Assembly (NCBI RefSeq): GCF_005938745.2
Contig: NZ_VCBX02000001.1
Span: 5,036,501 to 5,100,500, forward strand
DNA length: 64,000 nt
Direction: 5' to 3'
Origin: Rhodococcus sp. KBS0724
Lineage (GTDB): Bacteria; Actinomycetota; Actinomycetes; Mycobacteriales; Mycobacteriaceae
In this document: positions 44,016 through 52,602 of the stretch, one piece after another
Layout: every line of letters starts with the position of its first letter
Position numbering within the stretch: position 1 is the first letter of the stretch
Notes under the pieces: generated by a model
What the model saw: only the letters and a program-made list of their open reading frames with translations
Database searches by the model: none
Told to the model about the DNA's origin: nothing
Position numbers and translations under genes: made by a program

Positions 44016-44783
44016 GTGAGCGGACTGGACGCATTTTTTATTCTCGTGGCAGGCATCGGAGCCGGGGCCATCAACGCCGTGGTGGGCAGTGGAACCCTGA
44101 TCACCTTCCCCACTCTCGTAGCTTTCGGCATGCCTCCGGTCACCGCGACGATGTCCAACGCCGTTGGCCTTGTTGCCGGCGGAGTTTCCGGCACCTGGGG
44201 TTACCGACGCGAATTGTCGGGGCAATGGGACCGGCTTCGGTGGCAGATTCCGGCGTCACTCGCCGGCGCCCTGCTCGGCTCGTGGTTGCTGATGCACCTA
44301 CCCGAGAAATTGTTCGAGACGATAGTTCCGGTATTGCTGATCCTGGCGCTCGCTCTCGTCGTTCTCCAGCCACGCATCCAGGCCTGGGCGAAAAAACGCT
44401 CCACCGAAGAGACGACGTTGTCGACCACGAGGTTGATGCTCCTGACCGCAGGCACGTTTGCCGTCGGTATCTACGGCGGCTATTTCACCGCCGCGCAGGG
44501 CATCCTCCTGATCGGTGTGATGGGTGCCATTCTTCCCGAAACCCTGCAGCGAATGAACGGAGCGAAGAACCTCCTCTCGCTGCTCGTCAACATCGTCGCC
44601 GCGGCAATGTACATCACCTTGGCCTTCGACCAGATCAATTGGGCAGCAGCCGGTTTGATCGCAGTCGGCTCGCTCGGCGGAGGTGTGCTCGGAGCCCGCT
44701 ACGGACGACGCCTGTCTCCCACTGCGCTGCGGTACACGATTGTCGTCGTCGGCCTGATCGGGCTGTGGCGTCTTCTCGCTTGA
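44016..44783 (+). CDS. TauE/SafE family membrane transporter (TSUP)
   Basis: A 255-aa integral membrane protein with about eight helices. The duplicated TSUP motif is seen as GIGAGAINAVVGSGTLITFPTLVAFGMPPVTATMSNAVGLV (residues 12-52) and again near GIYGGYFTAAQGILLIGVMG (about 150). TSUP proteins export sulfite or sulfoacetate, or move other organosulfur anions. The GTG at 44016 is the likely start; no strong ribosome site precedes it. It sits beside the SAM-controlled operons, consistent with sulfite export after organosulfur oxidation. Confidence 0.88.
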   Translation: MSGLDAFFILVAGIGAGAINAVVGSGTLITFPTLVAFGMPPVTATMSNAVGLVAGGVSGTWGYRRELSGQWDRLRWQIPASLAGALLGSWLLMHLPEKLFETIVPVLLILALALVVLQPRIQAWAKKRSTEETTLSTTRLMLLTAGTFAVGIYGGYFTAAQGILLIGVMGAILPETLQRMNGAKNLLSLLVNIVAAAMYITLAFDQINWAAAGLIAVGSLGGGVLGARYGRRLSPTALRYTIVVVGLIGLWRLLA

Positions 44784-44820
44784 CCGCCCACCTCGGACGC
44801 GGTTCCCACATACTTGAGAC

Positions 44821-45630
44821 ATGACCACAACCGCGAATGAATCCCAGTGGACCTACCTCATGGACATGGACGGAGTCCTCGTTCACGAAGAACACTTGGT
44901 GCTGGGAGCGGACACGTTCCTCGCCGAACTGGCATCGAACAACATCCCGTACATGGTGCTGACCAACAACTCGATCAGAACTCCGCGAGACTTGCGTGCA
45001 CGCCTACTCAACTCCGGCCTCGACATCCCCGAGAAGTCCATTTGGACCTCAGCTCTGGCGACTGCCACCTTCCTCGCCAATCAGCGACCAGGTGGCAGCG
45101 CATACGTGGTCGGCGAATCAGGCCTGACCACGGCGCTGCACGACATCGGGTACGTCCTGACGGACAGCGATCCCGACTACGTCGTCCTGGGCGAAACCCG
45201 TACATACTCGTTCGAGGCCATCACCACTGCCATCAGGTTGGTCGAGCGTGGTTCGCGGTTCATTGCCACCAACCCCGACGCCACCGGACCGTCACGGGAT
45301 GGCTCCCTGCCTGCCACCGGTTCCGTAGCCGCCTTGATCACCAAAGCCACGGGGCGCGACCCGTACTACGTCGGCAAGCCGAATGCCCTCATGATGCGAT
45401 CGGCCTTGCGGTCCATCGGCGCCCATTCCGCCAATACGTTGATGATCGGCGACCGCATGGACACCGACATCGTGTGCGGCCTGGAGGCCGGCTTGCAGAC
45501 CATCCTCGTGATGACCGGGATCTCGACACCGGCGTCCGTGGAGCTGTATCCGTACCGCCCCACCATCGTTCTGGAATCCGTCGCCGCACTTGTCGGAAAT
45601 ACGACGGATCCTTTTCGTAACAATAAGTAA
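44821..45630 (+). CDS. HAD-IIA family phosphatase (NagD-like)
   Basis: A 269-aa HAD hydrolase. Motif I is MDMDGVLVHEE (nucleophile Asp about 15), motif II is VLTNNS, and the C-terminal GDRMDTDIVCGLEAGLQTILVMTG carries the metal-binding aspartates. The C2-type cap and length match the NagD/HAD-IIA group, which dephosphorylates nucleotides or sugar phosphates. It precedes the AT-rich leader of the SipW/TasA-like operon but has no evident functional tie to it. Confidence 0.9.
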   Translation: MTTTANESQWTYLMDMDGVLVHEEHLVLGADTFLAELASNNIPYMVLTNNSIRTPRDLRARLLNSGLDIPEKSIWTSALATATFLANQRPGGSAYVVGESGLTTALHDIGYVLTDSDPDYVVLGETRTYSFEAITTAIRLVERGSRFIATNPDATGPSRDGSLPATGSVAALITKATGRDPYYVGKPNALMMRSALRSIGAHSANTLMIGDRMDTDIVCGLEAGLQTILVMTGISTPASVELYPYRPTIVLESVAALVGNTTDPFRNNK

Positions 45631-45916
45631 AGACAATTAGGACATATCGCCTATATAGAACGAGTAGTTAACCAGACGAATGAATACTGAAAACAAATGA
45701 AACGGTAAACCTTTGTCGAGTTGGACAAACAGGAGGTTTCTTTAACGTTGAACTAACAAACTGGTGACTAGTTGCTGGTAGACGGCTTTTCCCAGTTCAA
45801 ACCTAAAATTTCAATTTGGGCGAAATATTCTTTTCAAAACCGGTAACGAATCGTTTGCCATGGCTGATACTCATTTCTGAACGACCCAATTCGGACTCCC
45901 CAGAAATGAGCTCTCC
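45631..45916 (+). promoter_or_regulatory. AT-rich leader upstream of the SipW/TasA-like operon
   Basis: This 286-bp stretch is visibly richer in A and T than its surroundings and holds no gene. An isolated perfect AGGAGG at 45731-45736 is followed only by a two-codon frame. A hairpin with perfect 10-bp arms (45870-45879 and 45901-45910) ends 6 nt before the first ATG, where it could cover the ribosome binding region. No sigma-A promoter stands out clearly. Confidence 0.5.
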
Positions 45917-46459
45917 ATGAAGAAACAGACAAAGGGTGCAATCGCGGCAGCAGCTGCGGGCGCACTACTCCTCGGCGGTGCAGGCAGCTACGCGGTCTGG
46001 AATGACAGCAAGGACATCAGCACCGGATCAGTCACCTCGGGAGTCCTGACGCTGGGCGCCTGCACGCCCGCCGCCGGGACGGGATGGACGTCGCTCAATC
46101 CGACGGCCGCTCCGATCAGCGCGATCACCAGCTACCGCATCGTGCCCACCGAGGTTGTTGCGTTCAACTGCGATGCTGTCGTGACCGCCGTCGGCGACCG
46201 CTTGACTGCGACCATCGTCGCCGACCCTTCGAGCATCAGCGGAGCGCTCGCATCCAATGTCACTGCAACCACTACCCTCAAGAAGGGCACGACCGTGGTC
46301 AGCGGCATTACCGCGATTCCCGGCACCCCCACACAGAGCGTCAACGTCGAAGTCCGACTCGCATTCAACAACGTGACCGGAACTACCGCGCAGAACCAGG
46401 CAGTCGACCTGACTGCTCTGAAGCTCGTTCTCACTCAGACCGCGCTGACTGCTCCGTAA
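45917..46459 (+). CDS. TasA/CalY-like secreted protein with alternate-type signal peptide
   Basis: A 180-aa secreted protein. The N-terminus MKKQTKGAIAAAAAGALLLGG is a SipW-type signal segment, and the A-V-W-N-D motif at residues 26-30, followed by TSGVLTLGAC, is the hallmark of actinobacterial TasA/CalY-like proteins. The rest is Thr/Val-rich, predicted beta-sandwich, with two Cys (about 49 and 86) that could form a disulfide. It is a paralogue of the last gene of the cluster (shared KKQ start, W28, TSGVLTLG). First gene of a six-gene operon. Probably a fibre or surface subunit; this is inferred from the family. Confidence 0.83.
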   Translation: MKKQTKGAIAAAAAGALLLGGAGSYAVWNDSKDISTGSVTSGVLTLGACTPAAGTGWTSLNPTAAPISAITSYRIVPTEVVAFNCDAVVTAVGDRLTATIVADPSSISGALASNVTATTTLKKGTTVVSGITAIPGTPTQSVNVEVRLAFNNVTGTTAQNQAVDLTALKLVLTQTALTAP

Positions 46460-46467
46460 ATCACATC

Positions 46468-47034
46468 GTGCGCAAAAAAGTCTGGGGATCGATCGCACTC
46501 GCGACGGCTGCTGTGGCGATATTCGTATCGTCACAGCAGACCTTCGCGCTGTGGTCCGATTCCAAAAGCGCTGCCGGTGGAACTGCGACCGGAGCGAAGC
46601 TGGAGATGAAGGTCAAGAGTGGCAGCGGCGCGCTCAGCGCTGCATTTGTCCCCATCCCGATCGGTGGCACAAAATTGTTGCCTGGCAGCACGATGCAGGC
46701 ACCGCTCACGATCACCAACACCGGCGAACTACCGATGAACTGGCGGTTGGAGTCGACAAGCATCTACACCGGGCTGACACTGAGCATCTTCCCCGTCACC
46801 AGTGAGTCGTTGTGCCCAGTGGGTGCCGGCCAGACGACTCCGACAGGGACACCTCCTCTCAACGCACAATCGATGAGCTCATCGGTGCAATTTCCGAACG
46901 GAGGGTGGTCGAGCGCTCCGCTCGGTGTCGGAGCATCGGCGGTCTGGTGTTTCCGCGTCGGTGTGACAGCGACTGGGGTGCAACCGGCGACACCCAAGAT
47001 CGTGTTCACCATGGCAGGGACGTACATACCATGA
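46468..47034 (+). CDS. Second TasA-like secreted protein
   Basis: A 188-aa secreted protein starting with GTG at 46468, 8 bp after the first gene. The signal-like segment KKVWGSIALATAAVAIFVSSQQTFALWSD ends in the same A-x-W-[ST]-D motif (residues 27-31). The body is beta-rich, with the TasA-type segment PLTITNTGELPMNWRLES typical of proteins that pack Ig-like strands, and two Cys (about 116 and 154). The stop overlaps the signal peptidase start by 4 bp. Confidence 0.8.
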   Translation: MRKKVWGSIALATAAVAIFVSSQQTFALWSDSKSAAGGTATGAKLEMKVKSGSGALSAAFVPIPIGGTKLLPGSTMQAPLTITNTGELPMNWRLESTSIYTGLTLSIFPVTSESLCPVGAGQTTPTGTPPLNAQSMSSSVQFPNGGWSSAPLGVGASAVWCFRVGVTATGVQPATPKIVFTMAGTYIP

Positions 47035-47642
47035 CATCCGGCGCGCATCGCACCCAGAAAACCGGGCCGCTCTGGTGGGCCACGTCGATCATCAGCTGGA
47101 CACTGCTCCTTGCCGTCAGCGCGCTGATCACCGCGACAATCGTGGTTCCCTATTTCGCCGGAGCACAACGCTTTACAGTCCTCACCGGTTCGATGAGGCC
47201 CACCTACGATCCTGGGTCCCTGATCGTCGTCAAACCGGTGAACACGGACGAACTCATGATCGGCCAGGCCATTACGTACCAGATGGAATCGGGACAGGCC
47301 GCCGTCGTCACCCACCGGATCATCGAGATCAGCGAGAACCAAAAGGGCGAAAGAACATTCACCACCCAGGGTGATGCGAACGGACAACCCGACGAGAAGG
47401 AAGTACGACCTGTCCAGATCAGAGGCAAGGTCTGGTACGGCCTCCCTTATCTCGGGTATGTGAACAACTGGCTGACCGGAGAACAAAGAACCGTGATCGT
47501 CGGGATCGCCGTCGGCGCACTCGTCATCTATGCCGTCTTCATGTTCGTCAGTGGCACTCGTGACAGCCGCAGACGAAAAAAGCAGACGAGCATCGACGTC
47601 TCCACACCCCGAGTCGTCGCCTCGCCAGCACCCGAATCCTGA
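47031..47642 (+). CDS. sipW: SipW-type signal peptidase I
   Basis: A 203-aa membrane protease with helices at about 17-40 and 154-173. Catalytic Ser 54 lies in LTGSMRPTYDPGS. The general-base position is His 95 in VVTHRI, not Lys, which marks the ER-type/SipW subclass; GDANGQPD follows at 114-121. SipW enzymes process TasA-like precursors, exactly the type of protein encoded on both sides. The ATG overlaps the upstream gene by 4 bp. The basic tail (RRRKKQ) is cytoplasmic. Confidence 0.88.
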   Translation: MTSGAHRTQKTGPLWWATSIISWTLLLAVSALITATIVVPYFAGAQRFTVLTGSMRPTYDPGSLIVVKPVNTDELMIGQAITYQMESGQAAVVTHRIIEISENQKGERTFTTQGDANGQPDEKEVRPVQIRGKVWYGLPYLGYVNNWLTGEQRTVIVGIAVGALVIYAVFMFVSGTRDSRRRKKQTSIDVSTPRVVASPAPES

Positions 47643-47660
47643 TAAGAAAAGGACGCCACG

Positions 47661-48290
47661 ATGTATCCCGACAGCGACCGAACCGCTGCGACCACCCCTG
47701 GATGGATCCGCCGATCCGTGGGTAGTACGCGAGTGCGAGCACTACTTTCGCTCGGCATGGTTCTTGGTATCGGAGCCGTCGGCACACAAGCCGCGTGGAC
47801 GACCAGTGCAACAGCAACGTCGAACGACATCACACTCGCTTCGGTCAAGATGGTGGTCAACGGTGTGAACCCGTACGCGCACCCGTCCTTCAGTATCGCC
47901 GGCTTGCAACCGGGACAGTCCAAAGCCGCGATGATCAGTCCCGGCAACCTCGGCGATACCGGACTCAAATACACCATGACTGTGGACTCCTCGAGCACGA
48001 ATCGCCAGTACTATCGTTTTTCCGCCTACTCCGGGGCAACAGTTTCGGGAACCACGCAGCCGATGACGTGCACCGGTGGAACACTGATCAACCCCGCCGT
48101 CGTCATTCCCACCACGGCAACCTCGGCCACGGTAATTTCGACAGCGCGCAATTTGGGTGCCTCGACCAACGGCACGACCCCGACAGCGGAAAACATCTGC
48201 GTAATGGCCCAGATGCTCCCCGACGCCCCTGCCACCATCGCCTCCTCGATAGTGACCGCCACACTCACCCTGACGGGGGTTCTGCAATGA
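47661..48290 (+). CDS. Third TasA-like secreted protein
   Basis: A 209-aa secreted protein with a longer N-region: basic residues (about 17-26), a hydrophobic segment (27-43) and the A-A-W-T-T motif at 44-48, then ATSNDITLASVKMVV, as after SipW cleavage sites. The remainder is Thr/Ser-rich and beta-like with two Cys. AAAGGA lies upstream of the ATG. The stop overlaps the next gene by 4 bp. A further subunit or tip/anchor component is possible. Confidence 0.78.
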   Translation: MYPDSDRTAATTPGWIRRSVGSTRVRALLSLGMVLGIGAVGTQAAWTTSATATSNDITLASVKMVVNGVNPYAHPSFSIAGLQPGQSKAAMISPGNLGDTGLKYTMTVDSSSTNRQYYRFSAYSGATVSGTTQPMTCTGGTLINPAVVIPTTATSATVISTARNLGASTNGTTPTAENICVMAQMLPDAPATIASSIVTATLTLTGVLQ

Positions 48291-49870
48291 GCGTCGTCGA
48301 GCACGGAACAACATCGGGCACCGTGGCCCGCCATCTGCGGGAGTCTGCCCTGACTGTCGGCGCCGTACTCGGAGTCATGTGCGTCGTAGCTGCCTTGGCA
48401 TCGTGGATGTTCGGGGTCACACCGCTGGTCTTCACATCAGGTTCGATGTCACCGTCAATCGAGACCGGGGCTTTGGGGTTCGCACGCACTGTTGATGCCG
48501 ACGACCTCGCTGTGGGCGATGTCGTGAGCGTGACAAATACCTCCGGAACACGTATTTCCCACCGGATCGAGCAGATCACCCCACAAGGCGACGGCACCGC
48601 TGCTCTGGTCCTCAAAGGAGATGCAAACGATCAATCCGATCTCGAACCGTACGTGGTTGCGGATGCCGATCGAATCCTGTTCTCCGTCAACAAGGCCGGA
48701 TACGTCGTCGCTTGGTTGTCCGGACCGTCCGGTGCATTTCTCGGGGGCATAGTTGCATGTGCGCTACTGTTCATAGCTTTTCGGCGGCCTCCACGCGACA
48801 CGACAGCACCCAACTCGACAGAGACCACGGTTCCGCCTACCGACCAACGCGCCGTCAAACCGAAGTCAGCCGGCACAGCCAAATCCGTTGTTGCACTCGG
48901 CGCTGTGGGGCTCGCCGTTCTCGGAGCTACACACACAACATCGACGCGCGCGGACTTCACGAGCACAGCAACAGTGACCGGACTGAGCTTCACAGCAGCG
49001 TCCACGATCACTGTCGCACCCGCAGCTCCCGTTCTCTCCAAAGTGATGTGCTCATCGCTCCTGGTCGCTTTGACAATGTCGTGGGACGCGGTCCCCGGTG
49101 CGACCGGATACCGAATCATCGTCCGGGATTCGAATCAAATTCAGGTGGGTTCCACCGATCAAACAGCGCTCAGCTACACCGCATTCGGAACTCTGAATCT
49201 GCAAAATGGTACCTACCTTGTCGAAGTTCACTCGATGAACGGTCTTGCCGTCTCACCGGGATGGAGCGGATGGACAATCAATTACACGATTGGACTCCTT
49301 GTGTCATGTGGCAGCAGAACCTCGGGAACAAGTCAGGCCGGTGCACTGAGGATGGCCGCTCCCGCAGCACCCGCCACAACAACAACTTCCACGACAACCG
49401 CTCCCACCACCAGTGCCACCGAAACACCGCTCACAACAACGTCTTCCGTTGCGCCTACCTCGACAACTCCGCCTACACCGACAACCTCGACCGGTGTGAC
49501 GACTGAGGAAACAACAACCAGCACAACCCCCTCGACAACAACACCGACAACCACAACACCAGTAACTACGGCCACCACCACACCTGTCGAAACGCCACTG
49601 GGTGATGCGACCTCATCGGGCCAATTCACGGCAGAGACCGTCAGCACATCTTCAGGAAATGTCGTGATCGTGAGTGATCAATCCGGGGTTGAACTCTTCC
49701 GCACCCCAGTAGATCCTTCAACCGAACTACACTGGCTCAGCGGCACGAACGAACTGTGGTTGATCAACTCTGCAGGTGTCAGGAAGGTTGATGCGTCGAC
49801 GGGAGCGTGGACGAAGTCGACTGTCACGGGCACACTTCCGGACGAAATCCAGGAGTTGGTGTCCCCGTGA
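48287..49870 (+). CDS. Fusion of SipW-type signal peptidase with a TasA-like/FN3 surface module
   Basis: A 527-aa protein. Residues 1-170 are a second SipW-type peptidase: Ser 53 in TSGSMSPSIETG, His 92 in ISHRI, GDANDQSD at 111-118, helices at about 21-43 and 149-165. A third hydrophobic segment (200-217) is followed by T-R-A-D-F-T-S (220-226), the same kind of A-x-[WF] boundary found in the cluster's secreted proteins. Next come an FN3-like domain (about 245-335), a Thr/Pro-rich stalk (about 363-440) and a C-terminal beta domain (445-527). So protease and apparent substrate are in one chain. Overlaps both neighbours by 4 bp. Confidence 0.8.
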   Translation: MSVVEHGTTSGTVARHLRESALTVGAVLGVMCVVAALASWMFGVTPLVFTSGSMSPSIETGALGFARTVDADDLAVGDVVSVTNTSGTRISHRIEQITPQGDGTAALVLKGDANDQSDLEPYVVADADRILFSVNKAGYVVAWLSGPSGAFLGGIVACALLFIAFRRPPRDTTAPNSTETTVPPTDQRAVKPKSAGTAKSVVALGAVGLAVLGATHTTSTRADFTSTATVTGLSFTAASTITVAPAAPVLSKVMCSSLLVALTMSWDAVPGATGYRIIVRDSNQIQVGSTDQTALSYTAFGTLNLQNGTYLVEVHSMNGLAVSPGWSGWTINYTIGLLVSCGSRTSGTSQAGALRMAAPAAPATTTTSTTTAPTTSATETPLTTTSSVAPTSTTPPTPTTSTGVTTEETTTSTTPSTTTPTTTTPVTTATTTPVETPLGDATSSGQFTAETVSTSSGNVVIVSDQSGVELFRTPVDPSTELHWLSGTNELWLINSAGVRKVDASTGAWTKSTVTGTLPDEIQELVSP

Positions 49871-50454
49871 AGAAACAGCTGAAAGCCGCGCTCGCGATAG
49901 GCGCTGCGGGAGCGATACTGATTGGCGGATCCGGCACACTTGCCACCTGGACCAACAACGGCACCGTATCCAACTCGACAATCACGTCTGGCGTTCTGAC
50001 TCTCGGCCCCTGCGCCAACGGCAGTTGGTACTCGCAGATCTACGTCAATTCCCCTGTCAATCCGAATCCGCAGGTCTACATTCCCAATATCAGCACCTAC
50101 CGACTCCGGCCCGGATTCAACTACACCTACTACTGCGATTCACTGGTGAAAGTCACCGGCGGGCGAATCAAAGCCAATGTCACAGTGGACAAGTCGAAAT
50201 TGACGGGCGGGTTGACGACATCAAGTTTGGCGCTCCGCACCTACGCTCTGGATGCGAGCGGGAACGTCCTCTACGACAGCAGTGCGCCCGTACCGAATAC
50301 CGGAACTGTCACACAGACGCTGAACAACACCAATCTGACCGTTCAGATTCTCTTCACGATTGCACCTGATGACTCGGCCAGTGCCGGGGCAACGTTGAGC
50401 ACGCAAAATTTGACTATCGACATCCAACAGCTGCCACTTACCGCTGTTCCCTGA
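49867..50454 (+). CDS. Fourth TasA/CalY-like secreted protein
   Basis: A 195-aa secreted protein, closest to the first gene of the cluster: VKKQLKAALAIGAAGAILIGG signal segment, A-T-W-T-N at 26-30, and TSGVLTLGPC just after. Body beta-rich with Tyr/Asn-rich stretches (YVNSPVNPNPQVYIPN) and two Cys. The GTG at 49867 overlaps the fusion gene by 4 bp. It ends the operon at a strong bidirectional terminator. First and last genes being paralogues suggests major and minor subunits. Confidence 0.82.
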   Translation: MKKQLKAALAIGAAGAILIGGSGTLATWTNNGTVSNSTITSGVLTLGPCANGSWYSQIYVNSPVNPNPQVYIPNISTYRLRPGFNYTYYCDSLVKVTGGRIKANVTVDKSKLTGGLTTSSLALRTYALDASGNVLYDSSAPVPNTGTVTQTLNNTNLTVQILFTIAPDDSASAGATLSTQNLTIDIQQLPLTAVP

Positions 50455-50494
50455 CCCCTGCCGGCAATCAGCTCGCCGCGGCAGCGGTCAGGGA
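50448..50494. terminator. Bidirectional hairpin between SipW/TasA-like operon and metZ
   Basis: Arms 50448-50463 and 50479-50494 pair at 15 of 16 positions, with a 15-nt loop. The left arm includes the stop codon region of the last TasA-like gene; metZ ends at 50499 on the other strand. It can end both transcripts. Confidence 0.8.
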
Positions 50495-50498
50495 CGGA

Positions 50499-51722
50499 TC
50501 AGCCCAGCGCTCGCTTCAGGTCCGCCAGCAGATCTACAGTGTCTTCGAGTCCGACGGACAGACGAACCACACCGTCGGTAATACCCACTGCCGCACGGCC
50601 TTCCGGCCCCATGGCGCGGTGAGTCGTGGTGGCGGGATGGGTGATCAAGGACTTGGAGTCACCGAGGTTGTTGGAGATGTCGATGACCCGCAGCGCGTTC
50701 AGGACCTCGAATGCCCGCTTCTTGCCCTCGTCATCGGGGGCGTTGAGTTCGAAGGTGACAACTGTTCCGCCGCCGCTCATTTGGGACTTCGCAAGCTCGT
50801 GCTGCGGGTGCGATGTCAGGTACGGGTACTTGACCCACTTGACGCCGGGGTGAGCTTCCAGGAATTCGGCGATCTCGAGAGCCGAAGCCACGGAATGCCG
50901 GATGCGAACGGGCATGGTCTCGAGCCCCTTGAGCAGAGTCCACGCGTTGAACGGGCTGAGCGCAGGTCCGGTGTGCCGCATCAACTCTCGGACGGGACCG
51001 CTGATGTATTCCTCGGTTCCGAGGATCGCTCCACCGAGAACACGACCCTGACCGTCGATGTGCTTGGTTCCGGAGTACACGACGACGTCGGCACCCAAAT
51101 CGAAGCTGCGCTGCAGGAGCGGTGTCGCGAAGACGTTGTCCAGCACCACCTTTGCGCCGGCAGCATGCGCGAGTTCGGCGACGCGTCGTACGTCCACGAT
51201 CGACTGCATCGGGTTGGAGGGTGTTTCGAAGAACACCGCCGTGGTGGGCACCGAGAGCGCTTCTTCCCACTGCGCGTTGTCTTCGCCGTCGACAAAAACG
51301 ACGTCGACTCCCCAGCGCGGGAGGATTTCGTTGCACACGACAAAGCAGGAACCGAAGAGGCTGCGTGCGGCAACCAGTCGGTCTCCGTTGCCCAACAATG
51401 CGCCCAACGCCGTGAATACAGCCGACATTCCGCTGGCCGTCGCAAAGCACGCTTCCGCGCCCTCGATGAGCCGCAGACGCTCCTCGAACATCTTGACCGT
51501 CGGATTGCCGTAGCGGGAGTAGACAAAATGGTCTACTTCCCCGGTGAAGGCCTGTTCGGCGGCTTCTGCACTCTCGTAGACGAATCCGGAGTTGAGGAAC
51601 AGCGCTTCGGAGGTTTCTTCGAAGCCCGTTCGCATCAATCCACCGCGAACACCGAGTGTGCCGAGACCGACGTCGTCCGGCAACGCCCGTTGAAATGCGC
51701 CGCCCTGGGGAATTCCGCTCAC
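50499..51722 (-). CDS. metZ: O-succinylhomoserine sulfhydrylase
   Basis: PLP enzyme of the Cys/Met metabolism family (407 aa) that makes homocysteine from O-succinylhomoserine and sulfide. The PLP-lysine is in VVYSGTKHIDGQGRVLGG; upstream blocks include YSRYGNPTV and ASGMSAVFTALGALL. The GTG at 51722 overlaps the rhodanese stop by 4 bp; the frame is open further upstream only as a shadow. Pairing with a rhodanese matches Rv0391-Rv0390. Confidence 0.95.
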   Translation of the reverse strand: MSGIPQGGAFQRALPDDVGLGTLGVRGGLMRTGFEETSEALFLNSGFVYESAEAAEQAFTGEVDHFVYSRYGNPTVKMFEERLRLIEGAEACFATASGMSAVFTALGALLGNGDRLVAARSLFGSCFVVCNEILPRWGVDVVFVDGEDNAQWEEALSVPTTAVFFETPSNPMQSIVDVRRVAELAHAAGAKVVLDNVFATPLLQRSFDLGADVVVYSGTKHIDGQGRVLGGAILGTEEYISGPVRELMRHTGPALSPFNAWTLLKGLETMPVRIRHSVASALEIAEFLEAHPGVKWVKYPYLTSHPQHELAKSQMSGGGTVVTFELNAPDDEGKKRAFEVLNALRVIDISNNLGDSKSLITHPATTTHRAMGPEGRAAVGITDGVVRLSVGLEDTVDLLADLKRALG

Positions 51723-52147
51723 TGCTGCCTCCACGGCAGGCCGATGGCCCGCCAACCTACAACTCCACGATGTCCGTCGGCGTCCAAGCCGCCTTCGAAC
51801 CCGTCGAGCACGTTGTACGACGGACCGATGCCCGCCGCTGTCGCACTTTCTGCAGCCCCGATCGATCGCTGACCGGATCGACACAGGAAGATCACGGGTT
51901 TCCCGGATCCAGGCACAACACCGGATTCCTTCAACTCGTCGATGAAGTTGTCGTTGCGTGCACCGTTCGGGTAGCTCACCCATTCGATCTGCACAGCCGA
52001 GTTGCCGAGGGAGGTGACATCGGGGATACCGACGTACTTCCACTCTGCGTCGGTGCGCACGTCAACGAGCACTGCTTCGGGGTTTTCGCGGAGCAGCTCC
52101 CAGGCTTGCTCCGGCGTCAGATCGCCTGCGTAACTCACGTTGTCCAT
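51719..52147 (-). CDS. Rhodanese-domain sulfurtransferase
   Basis: A 142-aa single-domain rhodanese. The catalytic Cys is in IFLCRSGQRSIGAA (about residue 91), with the CRSGQRS loop of the family, and the VLVDVRTDAEW and GFEGGLDADGHRG blocks are typical. Translationally coupled to metZ, so it may deliver or handle sulfane sulfur for homocysteine synthesis. Equivalent to Rv0390. Confidence 0.93.
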   Translation of the reverse strand: MDNVSYAGDLTPEQAWELLRENPEAVLVDVRTDAEWKYVGIPDVTSLGNSAVQIEWVSYPNGARNDNFIDELKESGVVPGSGKPVIFLCRSGQRSIGAAESATAAGIGPSYNVLDGFEGGLDADGHRGVVGWRAIGLPWRQQ

Positions 52148-52176
52148 GTTTTCACAAGACCGGATTGTGTGGGCGA

Positions 52177-52602
52177 TCAGGTGCAGATATTCCAGCTGTC
52201 GCCGTCGCGCGTGAGCGTCCAGACCTCGACGCGCTGATCCTGGCCGCCACCGGAGAGTCGAACATCGACGGTGGCGCGGTCACCGCTGACCGAGGATTCG
52301 TTGATGCCCTGCATCTCGACGTCACCTTCGGCCTCGGCGAGGGGACCGGTCTTCGGATCGAAGTTCGCGCAGGTCAGGGTCTGGAGCGTCTTGGTGTCGT
52401 TCTCGTTGCTGGCAGCGACGTAGTCCGCGACGACACGGCTGATGCGGTCATCTTCGCTGACGTTTTCATCAGCCGGGGACAGCCAGGACGAGACGAAGAT
52501 TCCGCCGAGGATCAGCGCGACAATTGCCACTGCCAGGATGAACGGCCCCGCCGATGCTGTCTTGCTTTCGGAGTTGCCGGAATCGTCACGCTGGTCATTC
52601 AT
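52177..52602 (-). CDS. Membrane-anchored hypothetical protein
   Basis: A 141-aa protein with a short polar N-terminus, one transmembrane helix (about residues 20-41) and an extracytoplasmic domain of about 95 residues. The domain begins ISRVVADYVAASNENDTKTLQTLTCANFD and ends WTLTRDGDSWNICT, a pattern like NTF2/SnoaL-like folds in actinobacterial membrane proteins, with two Cys. ATG at 52602 is chosen because the upstream extension is not membrane-like or conserved-looking. Function unknown. It may precede the rhodanese gene in one transcript (29-bp gap). Confidence 0.75.
   Translation of the reverse strand: MNDQRDDSGNSESKTASAGPFILAVAIVALILGGIFVSSWLSPADENVSEDDRISRVVADYVAASNENDTKTLQTLTCANFDPKTGPLAEAEGDVEMQGINESSVSGDRATVDVRLSGGGQDQRVEVWTLTRDGDSWNICT

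Noticed and set aside
45731..45760. Leader peptide after the AGGAGG at 45731
   Set aside because: Only a two-codon frame (TTG AAC TAA) follows at a usable distance; no longer frame begins within 15 nt.
45631..50454. SipW/TasA-like cluster as a prophage or transposon insertion
   Set aside because: No integrase, transposase, direct repeats or tRNA at the borders; only base composition differs.
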